A stretch of DNA of 64,000 nucleotides from Mucilaginibacter kameinonensis (GTDB lineage: Bacteria; Bacteroidota; Bacteroidia; Sphingobacteriales; Sphingobacteriaceae), in contig NZ_RCWZ01000004.1 in NCBI RefSeq assembly GCF_003675385.1, positions 682,001 to 746,000 on the forward strand. The letters are read 5' to 3'. Below, piece by piece: positions 1 to 7,908 of this stretch. The translations under genes were made by a program, and so were the position numbers. Below the pieces are notes generated by a model. That model searched no databases. It was not told where the DNA came from and saw only the letters and a list, made by a program, of their open reading frames with translations. How positions within the stretch are numbered: the first letter of the stretch is position 1; the number at the start of each line of letters is the position of its first letter.

Positions 1-938
1 ACATCGCGATAGGAATGTTTATTATCGGTGCCATGGCGCTGAGTTCCTGCTCTACAACCAAGCTTGCATCAAACCAAAGTAATGATGACGTTTATTTTTC
101 TGACGCGCGAGCGGGCGATGAACCTGTTTATGCACAGCAGCCAGCCTACAACCAAACTCCGGCTGCCCAGGATGGGTACAGCGATGACGACGATGACTAC
201 TTTTATTATGATGATTATGCTACACGCATAAACCGTTTCAGCTACTTCTCCCCTTTTGGCTATTACGACGACTTTTACTCAGCATATAACAACTACCCTT
301 ACTATAACTACGGATTAGGCTACGGTGGCTTAGGCTATTATGGCGGCCCTGGCTATTACAGCGGCTGGGATTTAGGCTATGGCTACGGCGGATACGGTTA
401 CGGCTGGGGCCTTGGCTACGGTTATGGTGGCTTAGGTTTAGGTTACGGCTATGGATACGGCGGCTGGGGACACGGCTATTACGGCGGTGGTTACGGATAC
501 GGTGGTGGCTATGGCGGTTATTACGGAGGCGGTTATGCTTCATCCGGTACGGCAAGACCTTACCGTGGCAATGGCAATCCGTTTGCAGGTAGCGGCGGTC
601 GCCCTGTTAGCAGCGCCGTTTCGGGCATAGGATATGTTCCAGGAGGCCGTAACAGACCTCTTGGCAGCCGCACAAATACTTACAGTACATATAGTACAGG
701 TAGCAACGGAAGCAACAGCTATAATAATAACACGGGCACCCGTTACGCACGCCCGGCCCGTACAGATGCGGCTCCTACACGTGACTCGCAGCCTGTTTAC
801 AGGCAACCACAGGTTGAGCGTGCATCGCAGCCTCAACCGTCATATACACCGGCATCATCAAGCTCAAGCGGCGGCGGCAGTTCACGCAGCACCGGCAGCA
901 GCAGCGGAGGCGGCGGTGGCAGACCATCAAGACCATAA
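1..938 (+). CDS. Gly/Tyr-rich lipoprotein, 5' end outside the window
   Basis: The frame is open from base 3, so the true start probably lies left of the window; the first Met inside is at 15. A short hydrophobic stretch ends in LSSC (Cys 12 counted from that Met), a lipobox, so the mature protein should be an acylated envelope lipoprotein. Residues about 20-70 are rich in Asp and Tyr. Residues about 90-175 are almost only Gly, Tyr, Leu and Trp in GYGYGG-type repeats. The rest is a Ser/Thr/Pro/Arg tail. No catalytic domain is visible. The low-complexity core suggests a structural or surface role, which is inference. A FadL-like porin gene follows 33 bp downstream. Confidence 0.75.
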   Translation, partial: IAIGMFIIGAMALSSCSTTKLASNQSNDDVYFSDARAGDEPVYAQQPAYNQTPAAQDGYSDDDDDYFYYDDYATRINRFSYFSPFGYYDDFYSAYNNYPYYNYGLGYGGLGYYGGPGYYSGWDLGYGYGGYGYGWGLGYGYGGLGLGYGYGYGGWGHGYYGGGYGYGGGYGGYYGGGYASSGTARPYRGNGNPFAGSGGRPVSSAVSGIGYVPGGRNRPLGSRTNTYSTYSTGSNGSNSYNNNTGTRYARPARTDAAPTRDSQPVYRQPQVERASQPQPSYTPASSSSSGGGSSRSTGSSSGGGGGRPSRP

Positions 939-971
939 ACCTAAATCTTATATCTTTTTTACCTGAATTTT

Positions 972-2453
972 ATGAAAATCAAGTATTTACTAAGCGTAAT
1001 TGCTATAGTAGCAATTACTAAAGATAGCTTTGCGCAATACTCACAGGATGCCATCAGGTTTTCAACCTTTCAAACCGGGTCAACATCACGCATTAAAGCT
1101 ATTGGCAACGCAGGTACAGCTATAGGCGGCGATCTGAGTTCGATAAGCGGCAATCCCGCAGGTCTGGGCTTTTTCACCCACTCGGAGGTTAGCCTTACAC
1201 CTGAGTATGACAATTCAAAAATAAACTCAAGCTTTTTTGGGCAGGCAGGCAGCGCAAACCGCAATGATGTAAACATGAGCAATGCCGCTATAGTTTTATA
1301 TCAGCAGCTTAATACCACACACAAGGATAAAAGCAAAGGCTGGCTAAGTATTAACTACGGAGCGGGTTACAGCCGTACCAACAACTTTTATGAAAACGTT
1401 GCATACGGCGGTACCAATCAAACAAGTTCTATTTCTGATTACTACGCTGGTATAGCCAAACGCGAGGTTTCTCAGTACGGCAGCGTTAACCCCAACGGTC
1501 TTGACGGCTGGGCTTATGATCATGTATTAATCGATAACTTTGGCCCGGCTACCGATCCAAATTCTTATTCAAGCACCGTAAATGTTCCGGTAAGGCAATT
1601 GGCGGGTATTACCCATACAGGTGGTCAGTCGGAATTTAACCTGTCATTCGGTGCCAATTACAGCAATAAACTTTATGTGGGTTTAGGCTTGGCCATTACC
1701 GATATCAGGTACAACTCAAACAGCGCGTTCACCGAAAATGGTAACGCCGTTATAACTAATGGCGGTGCCCCTACCGATTTTTCATCAACCTTTTTGCAAA
1801 GCCAGGCAACTAAAGGTTCGGGCTTCAACGCCAAACTGGGTATTATTTACAAACCAGTACAGGCAGTACGCTTAGGTTTCGTATTTACTTCGCCAACGTT
1901 TTATAATATCGACGACTCCTATACTGAAGGACTTCAAACCCAATACACCGGCGGAACCAGCTACAGGAATGTATCTGAGCCATACCAGTTGAGCTATAAC
2001 CTGCGTACTCCACTAAAATTAGCCGGTGGTGCCTCCGTTTTCATTGGCAAATATGGTTTTATAAGTGGCGATGTTGAATATATTGATTACACCACTACAC
2101 ATTTAAGCAGCAACGACAGCTATACTGCCGATGGTGATAACAGCGATATCAAGTCACTTTATCGCTCAACAGTAAACCTGCACGTAGGTGCCGAAATTAA
2201 TGTAAACAGCCTGGTTTATTTGCGCGGCGGTTACAGTCAGCAAGGCAACCCGATGAAAGATCTGGGCAGTGATATTAAAACTGTTAGCGGTGGTATAGGT
2301 GTGCACTTTGGCGCTTACTTTATTGATGCTACCTACGCGAGGGTAACCGGCAGACAAACGCTATTCCCTTATGATGTTGGAGCAACCAGTCCTTTCGCCG
2401 ATTTGAAAAAAACTAATAATAATGCGTTCCTAACTTTAGGATACCGTTTCTAG
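972..2453 (+). CDS. OmpP1/FadL-like outer-membrane protein
   Basis: A 493-residue protein with a cleavable signal peptide (MKIKYLL...DSFAQ) and no internal membrane helices. The N-terminal part has the FadL-type pattern of a Gly-rich segment followed by SGNPAGLGFF, where an NPA-like motif marks the hatch region. The remainder alternates short amphipathic strands and turns rich in Asn, Ser, Gly and Tyr, and ends in the aromatic residue Phe (LGYRF), as outer-membrane beta barrels do. The FadL family moves hydrophobic compounds across the outer membrane; the substrate here cannot be read from sequence. It may be co-transcribed with the preceding lipoprotein. A strong terminator follows at 2500. 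Confidence 0.85.
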   Translation: MKIKYLLSVIAIVAITKDSFAQYSQDAIRFSTFQTGSTSRIKAIGNAGTAIGGDLSSISGNPAGLGFFTHSEVSLTPEYDNSKINSSFFGQAGSANRNDVNMSNAAIVLYQQLNTTHKDKSKGWLSINYGAGYSRTNNFYENVAYGGTNQTSSISDYYAGIAKREVSQYGSVNPNGLDGWAYDHVLIDNFGPATDPNSYSSTVNVPVRQLAGITHTGGQSEFNLSFGANYSNKLYVGLGLAITDIRYNSNSAFTENGNAVITNGGAPTDFSSTFLQSQATKGSGFNAKLGIIYKPVQAVRLGFVFTSPTFYNIDDSYTEGLQTQYTGGTSYRNVSEPYQLSYNLRTPLKLAGGASVFIGKYGFISGDVEYIDYTTTHLSSNDSYTADGDNSDIKSLYRSTVNLHVGAEINVNSLVYLRGGYSQQGNPMKDLGSDIKTVSGGIGVHFGAYFIDATYARVTGRQTLFPYDVGATSPFADLKKTNNNAFLTLGYRF

Positions 2454-2696
2454 ACCGTTGATCTTTTTGAGTGATTACTCTGATTGCGTTGATCTGTTCA
2501 GCCTCCCTTTTTATGAAAAAAGGGAGGCTATTTTTTTTATCAAGAATTCAACATTGCGCTATTGTTAGTGACAACACCAACGACGGCGAAAAATCAACTA
2601 TCAAAAAACATCTGCGAAATCAACGTAATCAAAAAAGTCAACGGTCAAAATGTGCCATTATCAGCGAAATCAATGCAATCAAAAAAATCAGCGGTC
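2453..2696. repeat. Three degenerate copies of a TTGATT-type repeat, one inverted
   Basis: A motif close to GACCGTTGATTTTTTTGATT followed by GCGTTGATTTCGCTG occurs once on the plus strand at 2453-2495, starting at the last base of the porin stop codon, and twice on the minus strand at 2612-2646 and 2662-2696. A weaker partial copy lies at about 2585-2609. The 84-codon open frame through this stretch is repeat-derived and not a gene. Similar TTGATT-rich sequence flanks the palindrome at 36565. Confidence 0.7.
2500..2538 (+). terminator. Rho-independent terminator after the FadL-like gene
   Basis: An AGCCTCCCTTTTT arm pairs with AAAAAGGGAGGCT across a short loop and is followed by eight T at 2531-2538. 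Confidence 0.9.
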
Positions 2697-2732
2697 AAAT
2701 AACTAACTTGCCATTCAAAATTTAAATTGACC

Positions 2733-4517
2733 ATGAATAAAAACCTACTTAAAAGCGCGGGCATACTGATGCTGTTGACTGGTATCGGCTTTAATGCCCG
2801 GGCCCAGCAATCTGCCGAAACCAAAGCCTGGGTAGCCAAATCAAACGAGTATACCAAGATCATCATTGATCTGGATAAAAAATATTCGCCCGAATACGGA
2901 TCATCACAGGGGCTGGCGGAGTACGACAGCGATATTGCCGTACCAACTCTGCAAAACATAATGGCCGAGCGTAAGGATGAGGAGGCCGTTGTAGCCAAAC
3001 TTACCGAAGTCCTTAAAACCGAGAAAAATACATTTATCCAACAGGATATCAATATCATCATAACCCATCTTAAATTAGGTTTCCGTCAGCAGGATTTTGA
3101 GCTGAGCCGCCAGGTACCTTTTCTTAATGCGTCATCAACTGTTTACAGCGGTTTGGAAACCCTGCTTGATGATCAAACACCGGAAGCCCGCCGCCAGGCA
3201 GCTGTAATGCGCATCCGTAAATATGCCGGACTTGAAAAAGGCTATAAACCTTTAGCGACTATTTATATGGAGCGCGTTCAACACCAGATGGCAGGTAAAA
3301 ACATGATCTATCCGTCAAAACAACGTATGGAAACCGACCTGTCGCGTAATGCCAGCATCGTAAGCGGTATTGCAGAGCTTTGCACCAAATACAAAGTAAC
3401 CGGCTGGGAACAACCTTATGCTACGCTTAAAAAGCAACTGGAAGATTATGATAAATGGGTAAAAGCAAACGTACTGGTAAAGGCCCGTACAGATTTCCGC
3501 CTGCCGCCCGAAGAATATGCCATGAATTTAGAATCTTATGGCATTGATATCCCTCCGGCCAAGGTTGCCGAAATGGCACACGCCTTATTCAATGAACTTC
3601 AGAATGAAATGAAGCCCATTGCCGAGCAAATTGCAAAAAAACGCAACTTGCCATCAAGCGATTACCGCGCTGTGATCCGGGAGCTTAAAAAAGAGCAAAT
3701 CCATGGTGATTCTATTATTCCGTTGTATGAGCAGCATTTGAAGGATATAGAAGGTATTATCCGCGAGCATCAATTGGTAACATTGCCAAACCGTCCGGCC
3801 ATTATCCGTTTGGCTACTGCTGCCGAAACCGCACAGGGCCCGGCCCCGCATATGGTACCGCCGCCATTCCTGAACAATACCGGCCAGCGTGGTGTATTTG
3901 TGTTGCCATTAAATATGCCTGCATCGCCCGGCGAAAAAGCGACCGACAAATACGACGACTTTACATTTGACGCAGCCTCATGGACCATCATAGCCCACGA
4001 AGCACGACCAGGTCATGAATTGCAATTTGATAAAATGGTAGAAGAAGGCGTATCGCAAGCCCGCGCGCTGTATGCCTTTAACTCAACCAATGTTGAGGGC
4101 TGGGGCTTATACTCTGAATACATCACCCGCCCTTATATGCCTTTAGAAGGTCAGCTGGTATCGTTAGATTACCGCCTGCTCAGGGCAGCCCGCGCTTTCC
4201 TCGACCCGGAATTACAAGCCGGCAAAATAACCCAGCAGCAGGCTCTTGATGTGCTGATGAACGATGTTGTACAATCGCGCGCGTTTGCCCGTCAGGAGGT
4301 TGAACGTTATACCATTAACGCTCCTGGCCAGGCTAACAGCTATTTTTATGGCTTTACCAAAATGATTGCCCTGCGCAAGGATACCGAAGCCGCTTTAGGC
4401 AGCAAATTCAACGTCTTGCATTTCCATGATTTTATCCTGTCGCAGGGTATCCTGCCTCCGGCCTTGATCCGCGAAGCGGTTATGAATGATTTTGTTCCGA
4501 AAGAGAAAGCTTTGTAA
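2733..4517 (+). CDS. DUF885 family exported protein (putative metallohydrolase)
   Basis: A 594-residue protein. I use ATG 2733 rather than TTG 2727 because it gives a clean signal peptide (MNKNLLKSAG...NARAQ). The C-terminal half carries HEARPGHELQ, an HExxxGH-like zinc-site motif typical of DUF885 proteins, followed by NVEGWGLYSEY with a downstream conserved Glu. Family members are large, mostly helical putative metallopeptidases of unknown substrate, found in the periplasm of Bacteroidota. Length is normal for the family. It stands alone between a terminator upstream and another downstream. Function beyond predicted hydrolase is unknown. Confidence 0.85.
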   Translation: MNKNLLKSAGILMLLTGIGFNARAQQSAETKAWVAKSNEYTKIIIDLDKKYSPEYGSSQGLAEYDSDIAVPTLQNIMAERKDEEAVVAKLTEVLKTEKNTFIQQDINIIITHLKLGFRQQDFELSRQVPFLNASSTVYSGLETLLDDQTPEARRQAAVMRIRKYAGLEKGYKPLATIYMERVQHQMAGKNMIYPSKQRMETDLSRNASIVSGIAELCTKYKVTGWEQPYATLKKQLEDYDKWVKANVLVKARTDFRLPPEEYAMNLESYGIDIPPAKVAEMAHALFNELQNEMKPIAEQIAKKRNLPSSDYRAVIRELKKEQIHGDSIIPLYEQHLKDIEGIIREHQLVTLPNRPAIIRLATAAETAQGPAPHMVPPPFLNNTGQRGVFVLPLNMPASPGEKATDKYDDFTFDAASWTIIAHEARPGHELQFDKMVEEGVSQARALYAFNSTNVEGWGLYSEYITRPYMPLEGQLVSLDYRLLRAARAFLDPELQAGKITQQQALDVLMNDVVQSRAFARQEVERYTINAPGQANSYFYGFTKMIALRKDTEAALGSKFNVLHFHDFILSQGILPPALIREAVMNDFVPKEKAL

Positions 4518-4536
4518 GCGTATTCCTATTTCTACA

Positions 4537-4580
4537 AACAAGATCGCCGAATAGTTAAACTATCCGGCGGTCTTGTTTTA
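4537..4580 (+). terminator. Rho-independent terminator after the DUF885 gene
   Basis: AACAAGATCGCCGaatag pairs with ctatCCGGCGGTCTTGTTTT; the hairpin begins 20 bp after the stop codon and ends in a T-rich run. Confidence 0.85.
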
Positions 4581-4587
4581 TTCTCCG

Positions 4588-4709
4588 TGTCATTTCGAAA
4601 CGAGGAACGAGTGAGAAATCTTATACGCCATGCTTATCCGATCAACAAGGCGTACAAGATTTCTCCTTCGCCCCAAAGCGCTTTCCTCCCCTGCTCTCTC
4701 GAAATGACA
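4588..4709. repeat. Palindromic repeat family B, copy 1
   Basis: The ends TGTCATTTCGA and TCGAAATGACA are inverted, and the inner arms GAGAAATCTTATACGC and GTACAAGATTTCTC also pair. The same arrangement recurs at 27921-28080. It sits in the gap between convergent genes. It has no coding capacity, so it is a MITE- or REP-like element. Confidence 0.85.
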
Positions 4710-4718
4710 ATTCTTTTT

Positions 4719-5498
4719 TTACTTCTTCGCCTGTTTCAGCAGCCATTGCGCTACATCATTTGCAGCCTTGTCATTCTCGTATCCAGCGGGTAATCTTCCG
4801 TTCACATATTCATTATACAACCAGGGGTCGCCAACGGCTATTACGGTTCCTTTGCCGTATTTGGCCGATGCTATTATAGTTGCCCCTTCCTTGTTTTTGA
4901 GTACGGATACGGCAGCACCGCTTAAGCCTATCGAACAGGCATCCTTCATGAAAACTTTGATCGCGGTTTTCAAAACCGGGTTGTTTTTAACATAAACGGC
5001 ACCATCTTCAAAGTGGGCATCATCAATTACGTGGTTTTGCAGATCATTATTAAAATGCATCCCGAACTTAGCGGCGAGATTATTAAAATGAGGTAGCTCA
5101 ACGTTAACACTGTCATTGGCCATCATCAGTAACACGCCACCCTTTTTAACCCAGGCTGCAATTTGCTCAATATCATTTTCCTGGATATAGTTAGGATTTG
5201 GGCTTTCCTTTTTGGTATCCGGGTCAACAATAATGTAAACCGACGATCCCTTCAGGTTTTCCAATGTCGGCGCAACGCCAAGCGTATCCAGCTTAGCCCC
5301 GCGACTTGTAAAAGCTTCACCAAAAATCTTGAAACCGTTGTTATCCGTTTCATCCCACAGGTAATGAAAACGCTCGGGTTGACCGTTTGCACCTTTGTGT
5401 ACCTCGTGATTAAAATAATAATCGAGGGTTACGGTTTGGGCGTTTGCGGCAAAACCTGCAAGGGTGAATAATGTGATGATTGATGATTTGAGTTTCAT
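4719..5498 (-). CDS. Exported DUF4350-like protein linked to uronate genes
   Basis: A 259-residue protein with a signal peptide (MKLKSSIITLFTLAGFAANAQ). Its body resembles the class I glutamine-amidotransferase-like fold of DUF4350/GldG-type domains: a segment SSVYIIVDPDTKKE, then IAAWVKKGGVLLMMAND, then NLAAKFGM, and near the end GKGTVIAVGDPWLYNEY. No catalytic Cys is evident, so binding rather than catalysis is likely. In Bacteroidota such domains are often found beside or fused to unsaturated-uronidase genes (family knowledge). It lies downstream of kduI and the SDR on the same strand, 465 bp away with a repeat in between, so co-transcription is uncertain. Exact role unknown. Confidence 0.65.
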   Translation of the reverse strand: MKLKSSIITLFTLAGFAANAQTVTLDYYFNHEVHKGANGQPERFHYLWDETDNNGFKIFGEAFTSRGAKLDTLGVAPTLENLKGSSVYIIVDPDTKKESPNPNYIQENDIEQIAAWVKKGGVLLMMANDSVNVELPHFNNLAAKFGMHFNNDLQNHVIDDAHFEDGAVYVKNNPVLKTAIKVFMKDACSIGLSGAAVSVLKNKEGATIIASAKYGKGTVIAVGDPWLYNEYVNGRLPAGYENDKAANDVAQWLLKQAKK

Positions 5499-5813
5499 TG
5501 TAGGTTTATTATTGGGTTAGCTTTCGGTAGGCGTTATTAACTTTTATTATCTGTTTTTCCATGTGTTCAACTTTTAAAGTGTAAACACCCTCACTTATTT
5601 CAAAAACAAAACACCACTGATAATCAATAAGTTGAATTTTATAAAAACAGTTACTTTAGCAAAATCGAACACATCAACGCTGACAATCAACAAGTTACAT
5701 TTAAGCGAAATAAAAAATTGAACACCCGTTTTTCAGAAATTGAACACTCATTTCCGGATGCAATTTTGCAGCTTGTGGCCAGCATTATTACAACAACTAT
5801 TCCGATGATTTAT
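5499..5813. other. Intergenic AT-rich region, no gene seen
   Basis: Upstream of the DUF4350-like gene. It contains two near-copies of ATTGAACAC about 25 bp apart (around 5716 and 5740) and several TTGAA/TTCAA boxes, but no promoter with both elements and no convincing reading frame. A TTG-started frame of 81 codons runs into repeat C and is not supported. Confidence 0.5.
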
Positions 5814-5933
5814 AATTCCCTCCCTCGGGAGGGGTGCGGCTGGATGTGTGATGCAGGGAGGGGTTTATTCGCTTTGCTAAATGTTTTACATAGCGACGAA
5901 ACCCCTCCCTACACCCTCCCAGGGGAGGGAATC
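5814..5933. repeat. Palindromic GC-rich repeat family C, copy 1
   Basis: Left arm ATTCCCTCCCTCGGGAGGGG and right arm CCCTCCCAGGGGAGGGAATC are inverted. An inner pair GGGAGGGGTTT / GAAACCCCTCCC lies between them. The same plan and the same right-end GGAATCGCAC recur at 63634-63746. It lies between the SDR stop and the DUF4350-like gene. Confidence 0.8.
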
Positions 5934-5963
5934 GCACAGGCCTCTCTTTATTCTTTTTTTTAA

Positions 5964-6779
5964 TTACACCCCGCCAAAAATCGAGAACCCGCCGTCAACG
6001 CAGATCATCGAACCGGTTACAAATGCCGAGGCGTCGCTTAGTAGCCATACCAAGGCGCCTTTCAGCTCATCGGCCTGACCAAAGCGTTTAAATGGCGTTT
6101 GTTTGATCACCAGCTCGCCGCGTTGGGTATATCCGCCCTCGGGTTTGGTTAGCAGGTTACGGTTTTGTTCGGTAAGGAAAAAACCTGGGGCCAATGCGTT
6201 CATCCTGATCTTGTCGCCATGACGGTTAGCCAGTTCAACGGCAAACCATTGGTTATAGCAATCAACAGCGGCTTTACCCATATTGTAGCCTAAAACTTTA
6301 GTAATGGCCCTTTTGCTGTTCATGGATGATATATTAACAATGCTGCCTTTACCTGTTTGGGCAATGGCTTCGCCAAAAACCTGTGTAGGGATTAGTGTGC
6401 CCCAAAGGTTCAGATCCATCACTTTTTTCATCCCTTCGATATTCATTTTAAAAATATCCTCGTCGGGCTGCAAAACACCTTCGGGCATGTTACCACCGGC
6501 GCCATTTACCAGGCCATCTATCCTGCCGAAAGCTGCCAGCAATTTATCTTTAGCGGCCACCAGTTCAGCCTCATTCATCACATCAGCTACCAGGGCAATA
6601 GCCTTACCGCCTGCCTGGTTTATCGCGTTAGCACGCTCTTCTGCTACCTGTGCATTACGACCCAGGATACCTACGGCACCTCCGGCTTCAACAATGCCAT
6701 CAATAAACGCTTTTCCTAATATGCCTGTTCCGCCGGTAACTACTATTACTTTACCGGCTAATGAAAATTGATTATCCAC
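5964..6779 (-). CDS. SDR oxidoreductase, uronate (fructuronate/mannonate) type
   Basis: A 271-residue classical short-chain dehydrogenase. The Rossmann motif TGGTGILG is at the N terminus, NGAGG replaces NNAG, Ser is in NISSMNS, and the catalytic pair is YNMGK; the C terminus ends with VDGGFSIFGGV. The start is GTG at 6779, since a stop codon lies directly upstream. Close relatives in Bacteroidota are annotated as fructuronate or 2-keto-3-deoxy-sugar reductases and are encoded next to kduI, as here (31 bp gap, same strand). The likely role is NAD(P)H-dependent reduction of the keto-uronate made by the isomerase, in the cytoplasm. Substrate assignment is inference from context. Confidence 0.85.
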   Translation of the reverse strand: MDNQFSLAGKVIVVTGGTGILGKAFIDGIVEAGGAVGILGRNAQVAEERANAINQAGGKAIALVADVMNEAELVAAKDKLLAAFGRIDGLVNGAGGNMPEGVLQPDEDIFKMNIEGMKKVMDLNLWGTLIPTQVFGEAIAQTGKGSIVNISSMNSKRAITKVLGYNMGKAAVDCYNQWFAVELANRHGDKIRMNALAPGFFLTEQNRNLLTKPEGGYTQRGELVIKQTPFKRFGQADELKGALVWLLSDASAFVTGSMICVDGGFSIFGGV

Positions 6780-6810
6780 TTAAATTATATTTTTCGGGTT
6801 GATTGTATGA

Positions 6811-7665
6811 TTATTTCAGATCTGTTATCGCGATGGCATCCATATCGGTATAATCCAGGTTTTCGCCTGCCATACCCCAAATAAAGCTATAGTTTGATGT
6901 ACCACTGCCCGAGTGAATACTCCATGGCGGCGATACCACAGCATCATAGTTATCCATAGTGATATGTCTGGTTTCCTGCCCCTCGCCCATGTAATGGAAA
7001 ATCTTTTGTCCTGCAGGCACATCGAAATAAAAATAAGCCTCCATACGGCGGTCATGCACGTGTGCAGGCATGGTATTCCAAACACTGCCCTCGTGCAGTA
7101 TGGTTAAGCCCATCACCAGCTGGCAGCTTCTTACACCTTCCAGGTGGATGTATTTATTAATGGTACGCTTGTTTGCCGTAGCTATTGAACCCAGTTCAAC
7201 TTTAACAGCATCGGCATGGGTAAGCTGCGTTGTAGGGTAAACCGCGTGTGCCGGCGACGATAACAAATAAAATACAGCAGGTACCGAGGCATCCTTGCTT
7301 TCAAAAGTTACGCTCTTAGTCCCTTTGCCAATGTACAGGCAATCCAGTTTGTTCATTTCAAAGGCCTGACCGTCGGCTTTTATGACGCCGGCACCGCCTA
7401 CGTTGATGATGCCTATCTCGCGGCGCTCTAAAAAATATTCGGCGCGTAGGTTTGGGTAGTTTGGCAACTCAAGTGTTTTGCTTACCGGGTTGGCCATGCC
7501 TACAATCATCCTATCGTAATGGGTATAGGTACAATTGATCTGATCGGCCTGTACCTGTTTATCAATCAAAAATCGTTCACGTATGGTGGTGGTATCGTAG
7601 CTTTTAAAATCCGATGGGTGGACGCTGTGTATTGTTTTCAAAGCAAATGTTGTTTTAGAAGACAT
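6811..7665 (-). CDS. kduI: 5-dehydro-4-deoxy-D-glucuronate isomerase (KduI)
   Basis: A 284-residue cupin-fold isomerase of the usual length. It interconverts 5-keto-4-deoxyuronate and 3-deoxy-D-glycero-2,5-hexodiulosonate in pectin and glycosaminoglycan breakdown. The zinc ligands are visible in PAHVHDRRMEAYFYF (His, His and Glu with H-x-H-x4-E spacing as in E. coli KduI) and in WSIHSG (fourth His). Starts at ATG 7665. It is the first gene of a minus-strand set with the SDR at 5964. The divergent promoter region up to 7908 holds two inverted repeats that may be operators. No lyase, SusCD pair or transporter is in the window, so this is only part of a uronate-utilisation pathway. Confidence 0.93.
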   Translation of the reverse strand: MSSKTTFALKTIHSVHPSDFKSYDTTTIRERFLIDKQVQADQINCTYTHYDRMIVGMANPVSKTLELPNYPNLRAEYFLERREIGIINVGGAGVIKADGQAFEMNKLDCLYIGKGTKSVTFESKDASVPAVFYLLSSPAHAVYPTTQLTHADAVKVELGSIATANKRTINKYIHLEGVRSCQLVMGLTILHEGSVWNTMPAHVHDRRMEAYFYFDVPAGQKIFHYMGEGQETRHITMDNYDAVVSPPWSIHSGSGTSNYSFIWGMAGENLDYTDMDAIAITDLK

Positions 7666-7707
7666 TGGTTAATAACTACAATTCTACAACGTTAAAAAGT
7701 ATTAAAA

Positions 7708-7723
7708 AAGGTATCCATACCTT
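7708..7723. promoter_or_regulatory. Inverted repeat AAGGTATCCATACCTT, candidate operator
   Basis: A perfect 7-bp inverted repeat with a 2-bp spacer lies 43 bp upstream of kduI. It has the look of an operator for a dimeric regulator; the GGTAT..ATACC core resembles GntR-type uronate regulator sites in proteobacteria, but that parallel is inference. Confidence 0.45.
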
Positions 7724-7734
7724 ATTTTCACTCA

Positions 7735-7790
7735 AACGTTATAGTTTATCTGCCGTACCTTAGCGCTAATAAAAATTAAACTATAACGTT
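7735..7790. promoter_or_regulatory. Perfect 14-bp inverted repeat in divergent uronate promoter region
   Basis: AACGTTATAGTTTA at 7735-7748 is repeated inverted as TAAACTATAACGTT at 7777-7790, with 28 bp between. The spacer contains TACCTTAG (7756-7763), one mismatch from the -7 consensus TAnnTTTG on the plus strand. Paired operator half-sites around a promoter for the YhcH-family gene, kduI, or both, is the simplest reading. Confidence 0.55.
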
Positions 7791-7908
7791 AAAGTAAATA
7801 TTTAACGGTTAGTATATTGTTTTATTTATTTAAGCTTGTATAATTGAATGCCTTAACCAGAATCCGTTACCGCGCTGCCAATTCAATAACCGATAAATAA
7901 TTAAAACT

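Noticed and set aside
238-966. Open frames on both strands within the Gly/Tyr repeat region
   Set aside because: They follow from the repetitive GC-periodic coding sequence of the lipoprotein; the + frame reading FQEAVTDLL and the minus frames rich in Arg/Ser/His lack start context and family support.
2471-2725. 84-codon plus-strand frame after the porin gene
   Set aside because: It covers the terminator and the degenerate TTGATT repeats; its protein is repeat-derived.
4587-4793. Plus-strand frame through palindromic repeat B
   Set aside because: Coding capacity comes from the repeat and the antisense of the following gene.
5718-5963. 81-codon frame MNTRFSEIEHSFPD... upstream of the DUF4350-like gene
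   Set aside because: TTG start, runs through palindromic repeat C, and has no recognisable domain; at best a short remnant cut by the repeat.
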